The notes: generated from the sequence alone by a model not told the origin. Shown: positions 32,950 to 45,599, counted from the first letter of the stretch. The stretch: 64,000 nucleotides of DNA from Phoronis australis (GCA_002633005.1 NMRA01000287.1:62001-126000), one strand, 5' to 3'. Numbers and translations: made by a program.

Positions 32950-35900
32950 AGATGCCCATAACCCTGCTGTAACAATGAAATTGCGTTAGATTCTTCGACC
33001 CAAATAATCGAATCCCCAAAAAGCGTAAAGATTTATTAGTTCATTAGTTTGTGGTATTTTAGATGGGCAGTGTGAAAATAGAAAACCAGGCCAGTACAAC
33101 AATTTGCTAAAGTTCGAACACTGTGCGACACTGAGGGAAATTAAATAAAACTGAGCCTGAATGGAACAGGTCGCTCCCGACTCTGATGAGTCCGAAAGTA
33201 ATGAACCTTCTTGTGGAAACCCCCCACAAACCAGCATTCAGAGCTCCTTTACCATTTTAGCTAAACTTCAGACGCATGTGTACTACATGTGTTCATTTGC
33301 GACCTTTTTTGATTTTTTTGAACTCAACTAACCTAACTGCAAGTTGTTTGAACTGCTGCAGTTGATGTTCTGAATCGTGAACCATCAGCAGCAACTTGCC
33401 CGTTTTTTTGAATCTTACTCAAGAGATCATCCAAAACAACGAATGTTGTAACTAGATCAGTTGCTAAATACTTTCGCTATCACTTTTGATTAGGAACACT
33501 AGTTTCCTCAAGTTGCTGCATCACGTGATAATTTGGTTCACAGATCACAACAACTATGCTAACCCTTGCCTTGTCTGTGATACGCAAATCCGTTTCTAAC
33601 TTCAGCAAGAGTGACTTCAAAGTGAACCATTGGTTAAGGTCTCACATTTGCACGATATGACTGGAGAAATTTTGGTAAATAGAACTTCTGGGGAGTTTGG
33701 ATGTACGTTCTGAACAAAAAAGCACTTTTGAAATGTACCGAATGACCTTCAAGTGTACTGATTTGAAATAAAAGCACAGAAACGGAACGGATTGGGTTTG
33801 AAGCAGTTCTGGTCAAAGCCGATAAATTCAAGACGTCTATCCCGTACAAAAATAAATCTCAAAATTGCGTTTTTGGCCGTAAAATAAATAATGTCCGGTG
33901 GAAGGGACATCATCGGTTGAGGTAGAGTTCTTGAAATTGTTAACTATGGCCAGAGCTAAAAATAACAAAATCATTTGTTTTGTGAAATACGTACGCGTGT
34001 GCAGACAGAATGAAAAAAGACAACATTGAGATGGAAGGTTTCCCGAAGACCTTTGAGTTCGGATGACTGGGGTCTACTTAAAGCCAGCGTGCAAGATTTG
34101 GAGCTTATTTTTAGAATATTAGCGGTTCCAGAAAAGCAGTTAACAATTGGCGTGTTGACGTCAAAGGGTTCCTAATAACCCAAAGAGACTGCGTTAGCCT
34201 TGACAATGATAATTCCTCGAGGATCTACGTCATGGTTCTCTGCAACTAAAAAGAATTCAACCTGCTCATCGGTTTGTTTGTAAAGATTTTGAATTTCTGT
34301 TGATGTTAAACCATTTTTCTAGTAATTTCAAATATCAAAAAAACGATCTGTCTCAGTACTCGTCACTTCGTCGATTTTTCTTCCATAAGGCGAAACACGT
34401 CTCTTATTTGGTATGGCAAGACATAGACGTAGCCCTTATATGGAAAATGGGATCTGTGACGTTTGATGAAAAAAACAGTGGCGACTTCAAGGAGTAGCCA
34501 GTCCGATTAAGAGGCAATTGATGGAAGATCTAACTGATTAAAATTAGTTATAAAGGTATTGTAGTGTTCAAAATCGATCTAAAATGCACTTGCAATTACA
34601 CGTATCATTGGAAAATTGTTTGTTTCACTGGCTTGCCTTATACTGTGCTATCGTCCTCGGAATACGATCACGCATGATAATTTGTCGTTACTATCCATTT
34701 GTCTCAAGTGGGAGTAAGATTAGAAACTGTTGCCTGGAGAGTTTTTGTTACGCGTGTATTTCAAAAATCGTGAATTTTGTGGTTTTCTGGAATTTGCCTT
34801 ACAGGGGAAAGTGAATAACTCCGTAGTAGACGTTGTGAGATGGTAATTTCGTCAGAAATTATTTGAAATATATTTGGACGAGCTTCTGCGTTCAATGCCT
34901 CTTTAAACAAAAGGTACAAAATGCTCGAGATACTTTGCGTTATTCTAGGGCTTCACTTCCGCTTGATATTTTACAGAAACGTAAAATTTCGACAATTTAT
35001 GGCGGCTTATCTACATTTAATAGGGCACATTCCCTCTAATAGACATTGCCCTCGTTGATACGGTTGTCTTCTGCGCTACAGCATAACTACATCATGGCTT
35101 GCGCCGCAATTTTTATTGATGTTTTGTAAATATACGGCTCATTATTAAGCATAATGGCCATTCGATGTTTACGTTTATCATATATGGCTCCTGGGACACT
35201 TTTGAATGTTTGTAACGTTGAACAAGGAGTGCAGTTCGACGAGATCAGGCATGCATTCCGTAGGCGCGAGAAGTTCCCCGAAAATGCAAGACCACGCAAG
35301 ACTTGATAGATATCGCCACTCACTGTAAGCTATGCACGTGGCCACGTGACTACACTAAATTTACTGACAAAATTCTTGCGTCAGGATTGAACTTATCGTT
35401 GACCAAATGTATGAATGACTACGCCTTTAAATTACGTGCATAACTTAATTCTTATTAGAGTCGTATTTAGATGCATAAAGTAATTATTTGTGCGCACAGT
35501 AATTATTTGTGGCGTAAAGCGATTGCGCCACAAATAATTACTTTACGCCTCACATAATTACTTTGCGGCATAGATAATTACTTTACGCCGCAAATGATTA
35601 CTTTACGCCTCTTTGCGTACATAATTTAACGGCGTAACGTTCACCCATTTGGCCAACGATATGAACAGCACAACTTCAGACCTTTGGACGCACTGCAGTC
35701 ACCGTGGACACGCAGGTATACCATAACAGTTTATCTGTACCTCGCGTAACTTGTATTTCAAAAATTATACTAGTAAGAAGATATTTTATAAAGTTTGACA
35801 CAAAGTAGTCAATATTGTGGCAGAATGGTCCCCCGTTGTAAATATTACTCACTTACCTCGTCATTAGTAAACCCAGCTTGTAACCAGTGACCAATTGTTT

Positions 35901-36130
35901 TCCAACAGTCATCAATGGTATCAACCGAGATAACCTGTATTTTTGAGACTGAAGCGAATGCTAAAGGGACCATATCATCTCTCTCAGCTTTGATACCGTT
36001 TTATATCAATTAACAGTCCTATCTTATATAAAAAATTAATGGTAACCAAGTTAACACATTTTACAAATTATAATATTTTACCATAACTTCTTGATGAAAG
36101 CATTGTAGTTCCAGTTGAGGTAATAAAATA
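32950..36130. other. no supported gene
   Basis: Frames of 65-83 codons on both strands have no recognisable motifs. A minus frame at 35323 (78 codons, basic and Ser-rich N-terminus) could be a presequence exon but has no supporting partner. A hairpin-repeat cluster lies at 35495-35630. Confidence 0.45.
35495..35630. repeat. AT-rich hairpin and ~28-bp tandem cluster
   Basis: GTAATTATTTGTGGCG and its exact reverse complement CGCCACAAATAATTAC flank about 11 bases. The second arm is followed by further copies of TAATTACTTTACGCC-type units to 35617. Confidence 0.85.
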
Positions 36131-36139
36131 CAGTCAAAT

Positions 36140-36310
36140 ACTGGAAGTTGCTTACTTGAGTTAGCGACGTTGCGTCCGTCTCTCACGGATTTCAGCTTGG
36201 CTAGTGGTGTTACTATAGTTCCGGCCAGTAGGTAACGTTTTAACCAGACGACGCGATATCGAGGTCAGGACACTATCTCATATGAAATCTTGATCCATTT
36301 TGTTATTCAG
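36140..36310 (-). repeat. inverted repeat partner (left)
   Basis: The reverse complement matches 39135-39320: shared words include GATAGTGTCCTGACCTCGAT, GGTTAAAACGTTACCTA and AACGTCGCTAACTCAA. It abuts the Penelope-like fragment that begins near 36340. Possibly a terminal repeat of that retroelement. Confidence 0.75.
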
Positions 36311-36358
36311 AGAGGGGCGCTCGATGCGCCCCTTTGACCCCCCATCAACAGCAGTCAG

Positions 36359-37030
36359 GCGTCCACCACTGAGAACTGTGAATCCCCTTAATCGTGTTGT
36401 GATTCTCTACGTTCAGGGACTGTCTGACTTCAAGAGGACATTTAAACAGTTTCATATTTCTATCATCCACGTTTAATTATCTGTGCGGCCAACAGGTTAA
36501 TGTCAAGGACAAGGCTCCTAAGCGTAATAATACCTGTAATACCTATCATGGACAGGATTATTGGGGATATGCAGGTGCATTAATCCCCTCCCCAGACCCT
36601 CCCCGTGACAGCGGAAGACGCAGTAACTGCAGCCGGGGCTGACGTTGCCTGTCAACATCTGATTTGACACCACTCGGGCACGTCAGTAATGAATCACTTG
36701 TAGTCTATGGTGTTCAGCACAAGGACCCCCAGTGTTCACACAGCTATGTAATAGACAGTCCTTACTGAAAAATGCACATGTCACAACATTGGCGCCCTGA
36801 GGGCGGGGACACGTATGACTCGACTATTTGTAGTCACTCATGCGCCACTGGACATGATTGTTGATACTGATGATGTCACTATCTTAGACTGTGAGAAAGA
36901 TTGGTTCAGAAAGTGTGTCAAAGCTCTCCATGAGCACACCGAGTGCCCCTCTCGGAATAAACAAGGTGAATTGGGGTATAAAGTCTTCACTTTAGCTGAT
37001 TTTAAAAAATATAAAAATATTGAAACTTAA
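36359..37030 (+). pseudogene. Penelope-like retroelement C-terminus with GIY-YIG-type endonuclease region
   Basis: At 36359 a frame reads RPPLRTVNPLNRVVILYVQG and LSDFKRTFKQFHIS, then stops. After a shift comes VKDKAPK (36500s). Near 36705, VYGVQHKDPQCSHSYV resembles a GIY-YIG core region. From 36815, a frame reads DDVTILDCEKDWFRKCVKAL and ECPSRN...GELGYKV, like the end of this endonuclease domain (ILDxExxWFxRGVxEA ... PSLN). The order is that of Penelope-like reverse transcriptase proteins. Stops, frameshifts and a missing RT core make it a relic. Confidence 0.7.
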
Positions 37031-39134
37031 AAATTGCTGTCCTTTATTGTGTGATGGTAGCGCCGTCTATTGATGGAGTCGTGAGTTAAGTCGAGTCGTC
37101 AGTTAATACGAAGTGGGCAAAAAGGTCCGCCCCCGAGAGACAAAAAGTCCGAGAAAATGGTACAAAAGTTCACTAAATAATCGCAAACGCACACTTCACA
37201 GTGGTGCTCCCGTTTTTTTTAGTCCGCCCGTTTTTTGTTAGCAAAAGGTCCACAACGTCAGGAATCCGAACCCCCCATATTGAAGGCTGGGTGCGCGCAT
37301 GTTTTAAATAGGTGTAAGATGGCCAATTCGTTATTTGGTACTTCTGACGACGAAATGTTTAGTCGTGTTTTTATTGGTTTTTACATTTAACTTGAGACCC
37401 CTATTTTAGCGTAATTCGGGAACATTCGCGGTGCGAACATGCCTATAAAAATGGGCCCCACACGCTCAAACTTCGGTTTCTGCCGGATCTCGATTCTATC
37501 CACAGGGAATCCCAACCAACACAAACTAACTGTTTGGGCCTTTTTTAATTTGGACTTTAACGTTTTCGGCTGAGATGTCGACAGAAGTTAGTGATGAGTT
37601 CTAAATTTGTAGATTTGTATTTCATTTTTAGATCATAATAAACTCAGAATATTTTTCTTCTTTTCTTCTACTCTCTTGCTCCTCTCTCCAAAAGCTGTCA
37701 CCATGGTTTTCTCGTATGCGATTCGAACGAGTGAAAAAGTACACAATGCTGCAAATATTTTTATCGGCCACGAACAGTCGACATTTCATGTACTAAGTAG
37801 ATCGGTGCTGGTAGCTCCACCGATTCCCGTTACAATTATATACCGTCACTGATACCCATTCTCCTGGATGTATCTCTTGGTTCTAAACCACATCAACCAC
37901 TCACATCCGCTACGCCATCTTTGTTGAGGAGAGAAACAGAAAAGAGCTAAGCTCCAGCCAGAAGTCTGCTATATTTTCTCCGTTTTAATTGAGGCTTTCA
38001 CTTACATTTTTTTGCAACAACAAAAAGTCTAATCTTCGACGTTCACGTTTACAACCTACCCCACTTGTGTAGTCGTATCGTGTCGTCTAGCCTACTACTT
38101 CGCAGAGGTATATGTTCAACAGCAGTCTAGGCTCACAAACAGATATCCAGCCCTGCGAGGAACACTTAACTGGTCATTTTGGGAATAATAATTGACTACA
38201 ATAATTTGATAATGCAGTATTGTTGAAATGCCCTGAGATTCATTTAGATCGACGTAGACAACACCCTGGAACTGGCAAGTAACATGTCTTATATACGATA
38301 GTAAAGATACCGATCAAAAGTGATACATGAAACCGGCGTTTCATACGACAATCATTTTATAAGTACAATCAGTCATAGCCTTGAGTTTTGAAATGCAGTT
38401 ACAAAGAGAAACTTGAGAAATTTGAAAATGTATACTGAAGAATGAGCGCATAAATACCAATTTAGGTTTCACCTTATAACTTGTTCTAATCAGAACCAAA
38501 GCTCCGTGGACACTGAGGCGACAAGGCGATAAGTCTCGGCCTGTTGTCAGAGACAGAGACGCCGAGTGAAACGCTATTCCCCGTTCGCGACTCGCTGAAA
38601 CTCAGTTTTTGTAGCACATTCGTTTATGACCTGGGCAGCACAGTTACATAGATATATGAAACAGTTACTTGAGTAGGAGCTGATTATTAAAAGTACGGTC
38701 AGATTGGTCTGTATGAAACTGTGACTGGATCACCAATGATGAATTTTATCAAATAAAAATTACTTACCAGATTAGGTGACACAGTGGTGGGTAACGCTTG
38801 GCATGTAACTTGTTGATCTAAGAATATTTTATGAATGTCTATGTGGACTGGAAGTGAGTTTGCTCACTTGTCCGATTGCGGGCTCAAAGATCAATTGATT
38901 CTGTAATCATGGTTTGTTTAGAGACTGGAAGAAATGTGCATTGTACGCTGTCAGCAGGAAATGTTCCTATTTGTATATCATGAAAGTGTATAATTGTGAC
39001 ATTTATTATTCAAACGACCTCAAAATTTCGAGTAAAGTTATAAATCACACAAATGTTTTAACTTTTGAAACAGTTGTAATTTTAATTACAACTGTTTAAA
39101 AAGTTTAAAGAAGCCCTCTACGAACGCATCAAGT
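37031..39134. other. no supported gene
   Basis: Between the Penelope-like relic and the inverted-repeat partner. It contains a perfect hairpin at 39068-39097. Frames are short and unrecognised. Confidence 0.45.
39068..39097. repeat. 30-bp AT-rich palindrome
   Basis: AAACAGTTGTAATT and its reverse complement meet with a 2-base centre. Confidence 0.85.
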
Positions 39135-39320
39135 CCCTCTCTGAATAAAGAAAGTGGATCAAGATTCCATCTGTCAAACTTATGGGATAGTGTCCTGACC
39201 TCGATGCCTCGACGTTTGGTTAAAACGTTACCTATTGGCCAGAAAAACAAGAACAACAATTGCTAAGCTGAAGTCCGTGAGAGACAGAGGCAACGTCGCT
39301 AACTCAAATAAGCAAATTCC
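39135..39320 (+). repeat. inverted repeat partner (right)
   Basis: Matches the reverse complement of 36140-36310 at clearly more than half of positions over about 170 bp. The plus frame here (LTSMPRRLVKTLP) and its counterpart are partly conserved, so it may descend from a coding or terminal part of a mobile element. Confidence 0.75.
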
Positions 39321-40260
39321 TGAATTTGACTCAATTTTTCTGTATTTTGTAACTCAAGTGGATGTCTCAAAACTTTCCATAGCTGTTATAACACGTGTTA
39401 TTGGCATCCATCCAACGTTTACCATCACTTCTTTGCATTAACATATTTTAATATTATTATAATACTTTTAAAAATAAAATTCCTTGAATGTTTTAGCCTA
39501 AGAAGTTAAACACGTGACCTGTTTATAAATAAATGTTTATTTACAAACACCTCGGAGAGAGTAGTTTACCCCTTGGAACAAAAGTTGGCCTACTTGAATG
39601 ATCATGTTGCATATAGTAATTGCAAGAAATGAGAGTGTACTGCGTGATCGTGTGTTTACATGTGCAATGCAAGGTGTCAAACAAAGCAACTGAACGAATC
39701 ACTATACTTGAAAATAAACAGAGATCTTTCATGCAATTTCCCCAAGTTAAAGATTGAAATCCCATTTATTCTTATTGAAATAAAGGCTCATTTTTCATAG
39801 AAAAAATATGAGTAAAAGAGGATCTCATGATAAAGATAAAGTGAGAGGATAACATAACATTTGTGAGCAAACTAACGACCCCAGTGCGCAGAAGATTAGG
39901 AAACTTTGTCGAGTTCCTATATGGGACTGTTTCATGCAACAAACGCCTAAACCAAAACATGCACTCTGATGCCACTCCCAGAATTCCGCGTGTCGCATTT
40001 CACAAGGCCACCTTCTCATATAGATGACGCTGTGAGAGAGGATATGGGAGACGTTGAGGCACAGGGTTTCCAAATTTCTTTAAATATGAAGTTGCCCTGC
40101 TGAATGGAGTTATATGTGTGGAATACTCCTCGTGCCTGTACTTAAAAGGACTCTAAACCTTGTCTAATCTTCGTTCTGTCACTTGCTAATGCATCAGTGT
40201 GACGTCAATCGAGATAGCTAGAAGCAGGAATCAGCTGAAAAAAACTTATATTCCTCTGTC
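39321..40260. other. no supported gene
   Basis: Short frames only. Overlapping minus frames at 39541-40073 show no motif I recognise. Confidence 0.5.
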
Positions 40261-40370
40261 ACAGTTGGTGGTCTTCCCCCACAGTTGGTGGCCTTCCCCC
40301 ACAGTTGGTGGTCTTCCCCACACTTGGTGGTCTGCCCCGACAGTTTGTGGCCTTCCCCCTCAGTTGCCGT
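40261..40370. repeat. 20-bp minisatellite, about 5 copies
   Basis: Unit ACAGTTGGTGGTCTTCCCCC with a few substitutions per copy. Confidence 0.95.
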
Positions 40371-40638
40371 GTAATTCGCTAAAAGCGTTGGTCACGCTTG
40401 CCCGTTAAAGACTTCGAAATGAGTTTTCAATTTTTTTCTCCAAAAGTTTGAGGATTGCCGAGAATTCTCGAGCATTATTTTATTTCAGGGTGTTAGATGG
40501 GAAAGTCGTTTTCAATGTCTGTTCATAGGCCAAAACGGGTTTGGTATCCTTTTAAACTTGTCGGCCTTCTCCATTGTTGTTATTTCAGTTCTACCGGAAC
40601 TAAATACACTTCTTCAGTATTCATATTAAGTTAACTGT

Positions 40639-41023
40639 CAGTGGCGGATCTAGGATATCACAAGGGGGGGGGGGCAACATTTTGTCCGGCTGGAAGCATT
40701 TGCGCAAACTGAACCACGATTGTAGATGAGCATAGCACCGAATGGGGGGAGGNNNNNNNNNNNNNNNNNNNNNNNNNNNNNNNNNNNNNNNNNNNNNNNN
40801 NNNNNNNNNNNNNNNNNNNNNNNNNNNNNNNNNNNNNNNNNNNNNNNNNNNNNNNNNNNNNNNNNNNNNNNNNNNNNNNNNNNNNNNNNNNNNNNNNNNN
40901 NNNNNNNNNNNNNNNNNNNNNNNNNNNNNNNNNNNNNNNNNNNNNNNNNNNNNNNNNNNNNNNNNNNNNNNGGGGGGGGGGGGCCGGGCCCCCTGGGCCC
41001 CCCCCTAAATCCGCCTATGACTG
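40639..41023. mobile_element. hAT-like MITE with internal gap
   Basis: The left end CAGTGGCGGATCTAGGAT is mirrored by CCTAAATCCGCC and CTG on the right. G-rich and C-rich runs lie inside the ends, as in the element at 28630. The centre is a 219-N gap, so its true size is unknown. ACTGT occurs at both borders, but a full 8-bp duplication is not clear. Confidence 0.55.
40753..40971. other. assembly gap (219 N)
   Basis: N run between two G-rich runs. Probably a homopolymer-linked assembly failure inside the small transposon. Confidence 1.
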
Positions 41024-41127
41024 TAAACCTTGTTTACCAACTTGTACATATGTGCAAATACCTTAAATTCCGTTAGCTCTAACTCCTACAAAGCATATAT
41101 TTTCTGAAAGGCGAATAAATTACAAAA

Positions 41128-41166
41128 TTTATTATTATTATTATTGTTATTATTATTATTATTATT
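41128..41166. repeat. ATT microsatellite
   Basis: About 13 ATT units, one imperfect. Confidence 0.95.
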
Positions 41167-43699
41167 TGCTTGTCTTTGTTTTTGCACGATATATGGGACT
41201 TTGAGTAAAAAATTACTTTGAAAGTGGTGGCTGGTGCAGATTGCAAAGAACGCTGTCCATAAAGCACGACAAAGAGAGATGTTGAAAATGTTGAAATGGG
41301 GTAAGTTTCACTAATACAAGTTGTTCTAGGGTAGGCTGCGCATGCGCGGGGAGAGAACTACATGTAACGATGAGCTCCTTCAGATTACATCATTAATCAG
41401 TAAACAAAAAACTAAGCGCACACAATTTCAACTCGCTTAAATGACACCCCGTGGACTTGAATGCAATTAAAAGGCAATTTTCTGTAAACGTCTGCCAAAC
41501 ACGTGCACATGTCAGCCAGATGGCTATGAGGACACAAGTATTTCCCTTCTCGGTTATTTACGCCTGCATGATTTAGGATCCTATCAAAGGCGTAATTAGG
41601 CCCATGTGCTGCTCCAATATCTGGAACTCGGTGCATGCGCCTTTACTCGAGCAATTTCAAAAAAATCATAATTATTTGAAAATGATACTCCGGATACAAG
41701 AGATTTTCCAATGAGCTGGACTGCTATACGCAAAAGTTCAGACGTAAATCTAGTTACAGAATGTGATTTTTCTGAATTATAAGGTACATGGAAGAAATAC
41801 TTTGACAAACCAAGTTACAAGATTTTTTCACACGGGCGTTTGCGGGCATCAACAGCGTGCTGTGTGCCTGTACACAGGACTCTCATCTGCACCTATAGGG
41901 AAACTAGGGCGCTTGCACTTATATGCAAAGCGTTTGAGCAATTTCTTGAGAAAGAAATGCATTTCTCTCGAATGTACGCGCATGGGCCTCAATACGTGCG
42001 TTGGGTGACATTAGTATGTTGAAGCCGAACTCCAAAAGGTTCACATTACAAAGATGCAATGATCCTTCGCTTTCTGTCAGCCATAACTTTTGATTTACAC
42101 AACCTCCGGTTGTTATTCTCGTTATTAGAATTGATTTCTAGACTTGAGAAGAGCTCGCCGATCGTTATAGCTTAAGTTCTGCCTCCGGAAGGAATACGAA
42201 TTGCCGATTATTGATCGGAGGAAAGTGTCTCACATTAAACAACTATAAAACAGTTATACGTCTGTCACATTGTTTGAAACATTGCTTGAAGCATCCCACT
42301 GAGATCATACTGAACTAAGGTGGCGCTTTGGCGCTGGCAGGGTTGTTAATATTCACGAACACTCAGTTGTGATCCCAGCGATAGAATTTAACCAGTTTTC
42401 TACGGATATTTATGACACAAATATGAAAACAAATCTTCAGACATTATTCTTTCTCGGCGGTAATGTTTTACAGTACGACCATTGCAGCAGCTTATGGATA
42501 TCAGACAATCATAGCTAAAGTAACGTTGATTTGTTTCATATATGCGCATTTCCGCACAGTTGTCCGTATTTTGTCAGTTGTCACAGACACTGAATCCCGG
42601 TGATATGGCACTTAACCTACCTGTCATGACATGTATGTTTGAGAAAATTGGTTTGATTTTGTTTGATTTTGTCTGAAATTGACAGTGGGTTTGTTTAAAA
42701 GTTATCAATGCATTGAGATTTGTGCGTGGATGGAGAGAGAATGATTAAATCCAGTAATTAATTTATTGTATGATAACCACCGATTGAAATAAGTGAAAAA
42801 TGTTGTTAGTTAAGTTGACTAACAATTGACTGTAAATAAACAAACGTCTAATCAGATATCCAAGCAGTTGTTGGATGACAGTCCTGTTGTTGAATGTTGG
42901 AACTACACACACTGTACTGCGACAGTGCACTTGCTGGTCATAGTGCTCTGTGACGTAACACATGCAGGCAATATCTTCTACACACGATTCCTCGTGCTGG
43001 TCACAGCCTCTCGTGACGCAACACTTGCAGAAAATATCTTCTACTCATAATTCCTCTTGCTGGAGACTGTCCCTCGTGAAAAAACACTTGTAGGCAGTAT
43101 CTTACTACTCACGATGCAAGTGTCAAGCTCTTAGTTACGGTAACTTCCTGTTCGTCAACCCTTGCCCTTGCCAAGATCCACTTTAAAATCTTCCACGAGA
43201 TGAATCTGTTGTACAATTTCCTCTGTACACTGTTGCAAGTATTTTCAAGACTTCTAACCAAATCATAACAATGTACTTACTTAACGATTGGCTATTAAAA
43301 ACCACATGATATGATCTAATCATGTCATTTGCTGTTACCATTTGCTCTCAGAATTTCTGGAATCTTTTGAGTTTGATCCCAGAACCAAAGTAGTAAATGT
43401 CATCTAAAATAGATCTTGACGTCAAAAATACATGTCAACAAGTTTAAAAGTACAAATGCATAATTTTTGTGCAACTTAAATGGAACTATCTCTGCTAATT
43501 ATTTATCAACGTTTATTCTAACAGCTTTTAACCTTGACAATATCTTTGCTCGTAAGGCAAAATAAGTAGCTGGCAAACGACCTTCCGTTTAAATTTGAAA
43601 AAATCGTACAACGGTTAAGGTCGCTACAGATCTGCATCGAGGAAAATGTACGTCGTCGAAGTTGATTTTTGGCGTCTATAACGAAACATTATGAAAATA
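41167..43699. other. no supported gene
   Basis: Short frames without motifs. A loose ~60-bp direct repetition of CTCGTGACGCAACAC..GCAG..ATATCTTCTAC type occurs at about 42925-43115. No transposon ends found. Confidence 0.45.
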
Positions 43700-43868
43700 A
43701 TTGCAAGCGGTCTAGTACACGTTATACCAGGCGTGCGCAGGCCGCGCATGGGTACATTGTACTGATCACCTGGAACTATTTTCGTGCTTTATTAATCTGT
43801 AGTTCAAAACCGAGCTGAGGAGCTAGAAACCTGACTCAAGGGTCTAGCAGTGTGGCCCAGTGGGACTC
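43700..43868 (-). mobile_element. 5'-truncated copy of the tRNA-derived SINE
   Basis: Matches the SINE at 14.4 kb in the same orientation (GTGCGCAGGCCGCGCATG, AAACCGAGCTGAGGAGCTAG, GCAGTGTGGCCCAGTGGGAC). It breaks off inside the B-box region at 43868, so the A-box half is missing. Loss of the 5' end on the element's own strand is what truncated retrotransposition produces. Confidence 0.75.
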
Positions 43869-43916
43869 ATTCATTTAAAGTCAGTGTTTAGTAGAGTACA
43901 TGTATCCTCGCAATGT

Positions 43917-44493
43917 AACAAAGACGGATACGACTTCAATTTTTACAAAAATACCTTACGTTTTGCGAGTTGATTTGCCATAGAAATCAATCGAAAAGCT
44001 AATCGAAAAAAACTGAAAACGTTCTTGAGCTAACTGGTAAAGTTTTAATTCAAAAAGGTTTCATTAAAATCGACGGAGGGGTTATTTTCTTTCTTAAACA
44101 TGGAATTTTGATTTTATAAAGGTGTTAACGTAATAATAATAATGCCACATAAGTATAAAACATATTTTTATGTTTCGTGATCTTTTCTTTCAGAAAATAT
44201 ATACTTTATACTAGTTGACAAAGCCTATTTTTATAAACCAGTTAGAATGGAGGCCACTAAATGAAGTTTGAAATAACCTTAAACAACAATAAACTATACA
44301 TATATTCCATGCTTGAGATTCTCACACACGTTGTGACCCAAAACAAAATTTTCAGACGAAACTGAGTGTTCCCTAGCAAATCCTACATCAACAGCGTGAT
44401 AAACTTAGAACGACTTTCAACAAAGTGCCCAATAATCCAGGGTATACAAACAACGGCCCTGGAATCTCTTCACTGTTTGCATTTATATTCACA
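43917..44493. repeat. tandem duplicate C1, ends at single N
   Basis: From CTCGCAATGTAACAAAGACG to TTTATATTCACA. Repeated after the N at 44494 with a handful of substitutions and one or two small indels. Confidence 0.92.
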
Positions 44494-44494
44494 N

Positions 44495-45080
44495 CTCGCA
44501 ATGTAACAAAGACGGGTACGACTTCAATTTTTACAAAAATACCTTACGTTTTGAGAGTTGATTTGTCATAGAAATCAATCGAAGAGCTAATCGAAAAAAC
44601 CTGAAAGCGTTTTTGAGGTAACTGGTAAAGTTTTAATTTAAAAAGCTTTCACTAAAATCGACGGAGGGGTTATTTTCTTTCTTAAACATGGAATTTTGAT
44701 TTTAAAAGGTGTTAACGTAATAATAATAATGCCACATAAGTATAAAACATATTTTTATGTTTCGTGATCTTTTCTTTCAGAAAATATATACTTTATACTA
44801 GTTGACAAAGCCTATTTTTATAAACCAGTTAGAATGGAGGCCACTAAATGAAGTTTGAAATAACCTTAAACAACAATAAACTATACATATATTCCATGCT
44901 TGAGATTCTCACACACGTTGTGACCCAAAACAAAATTTTCAGACGAAACTGAGTGTTCCCTAGCAAATCCTACATCAACAGCGTGATAAACTTAGAACGA
45001 CTTTCAACAAAGTGCCCAATAATCCAGGGTATACAAACAACGGCCCTGGAATCTCTTCACTGTTTGCATTTATATTCACA
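44495..45080. repeat. tandem duplicate C2
   Basis: Second copy of the 43917 block. It continues without a break into 45081 onward, so C2 is the complete allele and C1 the orphan one. Confidence 0.92.
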
Positions 45081-45262
45081 CCGGTACCTTCTTGACCCAC
45101 GATCACAGAGAAAGAGTTAATCTGCATTTCACGCTTTTCAGCGGACCAAAAACGAAAATCGAATAGCGGAAGTTTCATGTTGAGTGATGTGAGCATGAAA
45201 GCAGCTTCCGCTTGATCCCACATCGGATTTGGTGTTCGGAAATTCTGCAGTGGTTCATTAAC
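44975..45262 (-). CDS. unidentified terminal exon-like ORF
   Basis: After a pyrimidine-rich acceptor (TTCTGTTTTTAG, exon from 45262), a phase-0 frame of 95 codons runs to a stop at 44975. It reads VNEPLQNFRTPNPMWDQAEA, then NMKLPLFDFRFWSAEKREMQ and INSFSVIVGQEGTGVNIN. Composition and the clean acceptor look protein-like. I do not recognise the family. The 3' part is also present in duplicate C1. A degenerate THAP sequence lies 40 bp upstream on the same strand, so this could be the next exon of a transposon-derived gene. Confidence 0.35.
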   Translation of the reverse strand, partial: VNEPLQNFRTPNPMWDQAEAAFMLTSLNMKLPLFDFRFWSAEKREMQINSFSVIVGQEGTGVNINANSEEIPGPLFVYPGLLGTLLKVVLSLSRC

Positions 45263-45302
45263 CTAAAAACAGAAGAAAATTTCCACTGTCAGTCCCTATT
45301 GT

Positions 45303-45593
45303 TTATTGAAGACAATTAATTAATTTTTGCTCTTTGACATTGCTGGAATCGAAATTCTCCCGCTTTATCAGTCGCAGCCCTGATTTCGCAGAGCGCGGAA
45401 TGGAGTTCGCAGTGGGAACCTTGTGGAACATGATGTCCTTCTGTGGATGAACCTTGTGGAACATGATGTCCTTCTGTGGATGAACCTTGTGGAACATAAT
45501 GTCTTCCTTTTAATTGTGGATTCTTGAACAGTTTTGCCTTTATTGCAAGCTGTTAGTATACTCCATCGCACAGCGGTTGAAACTTACCGGCTT
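45303..45593 (-). pseudogene. degenerate THAP-domain sequence
   Basis: Aligns on the minus strand with the THAP relic at 59640-59847. The start codon is lost (AAG for ATG at about 45593), one zinc cysteine is replaced by tyrosine in CAMEYTN, stops interrupt, and a 33-bp tandem repeat has expanded inside. The C-terminal block RLIKRENFDSSNVKEQKLIN is kept. The final Cys-x-x-His-Phe of the finger is not seen. Confidence 0.55.
45418..45510. repeat. 33-bp tandem repeat, ~2.8 copies
   Basis: Unit TTGTGGAACATGATGTCCTT plus CTGTGGATGAACC, lying inside the THAP relic. In frame it gives a repeated MFHKVHPQKDI peptide, which explains the deceptive open frame. Confidence 0.95.
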
Positions 45594-45599
45594 TATGAA

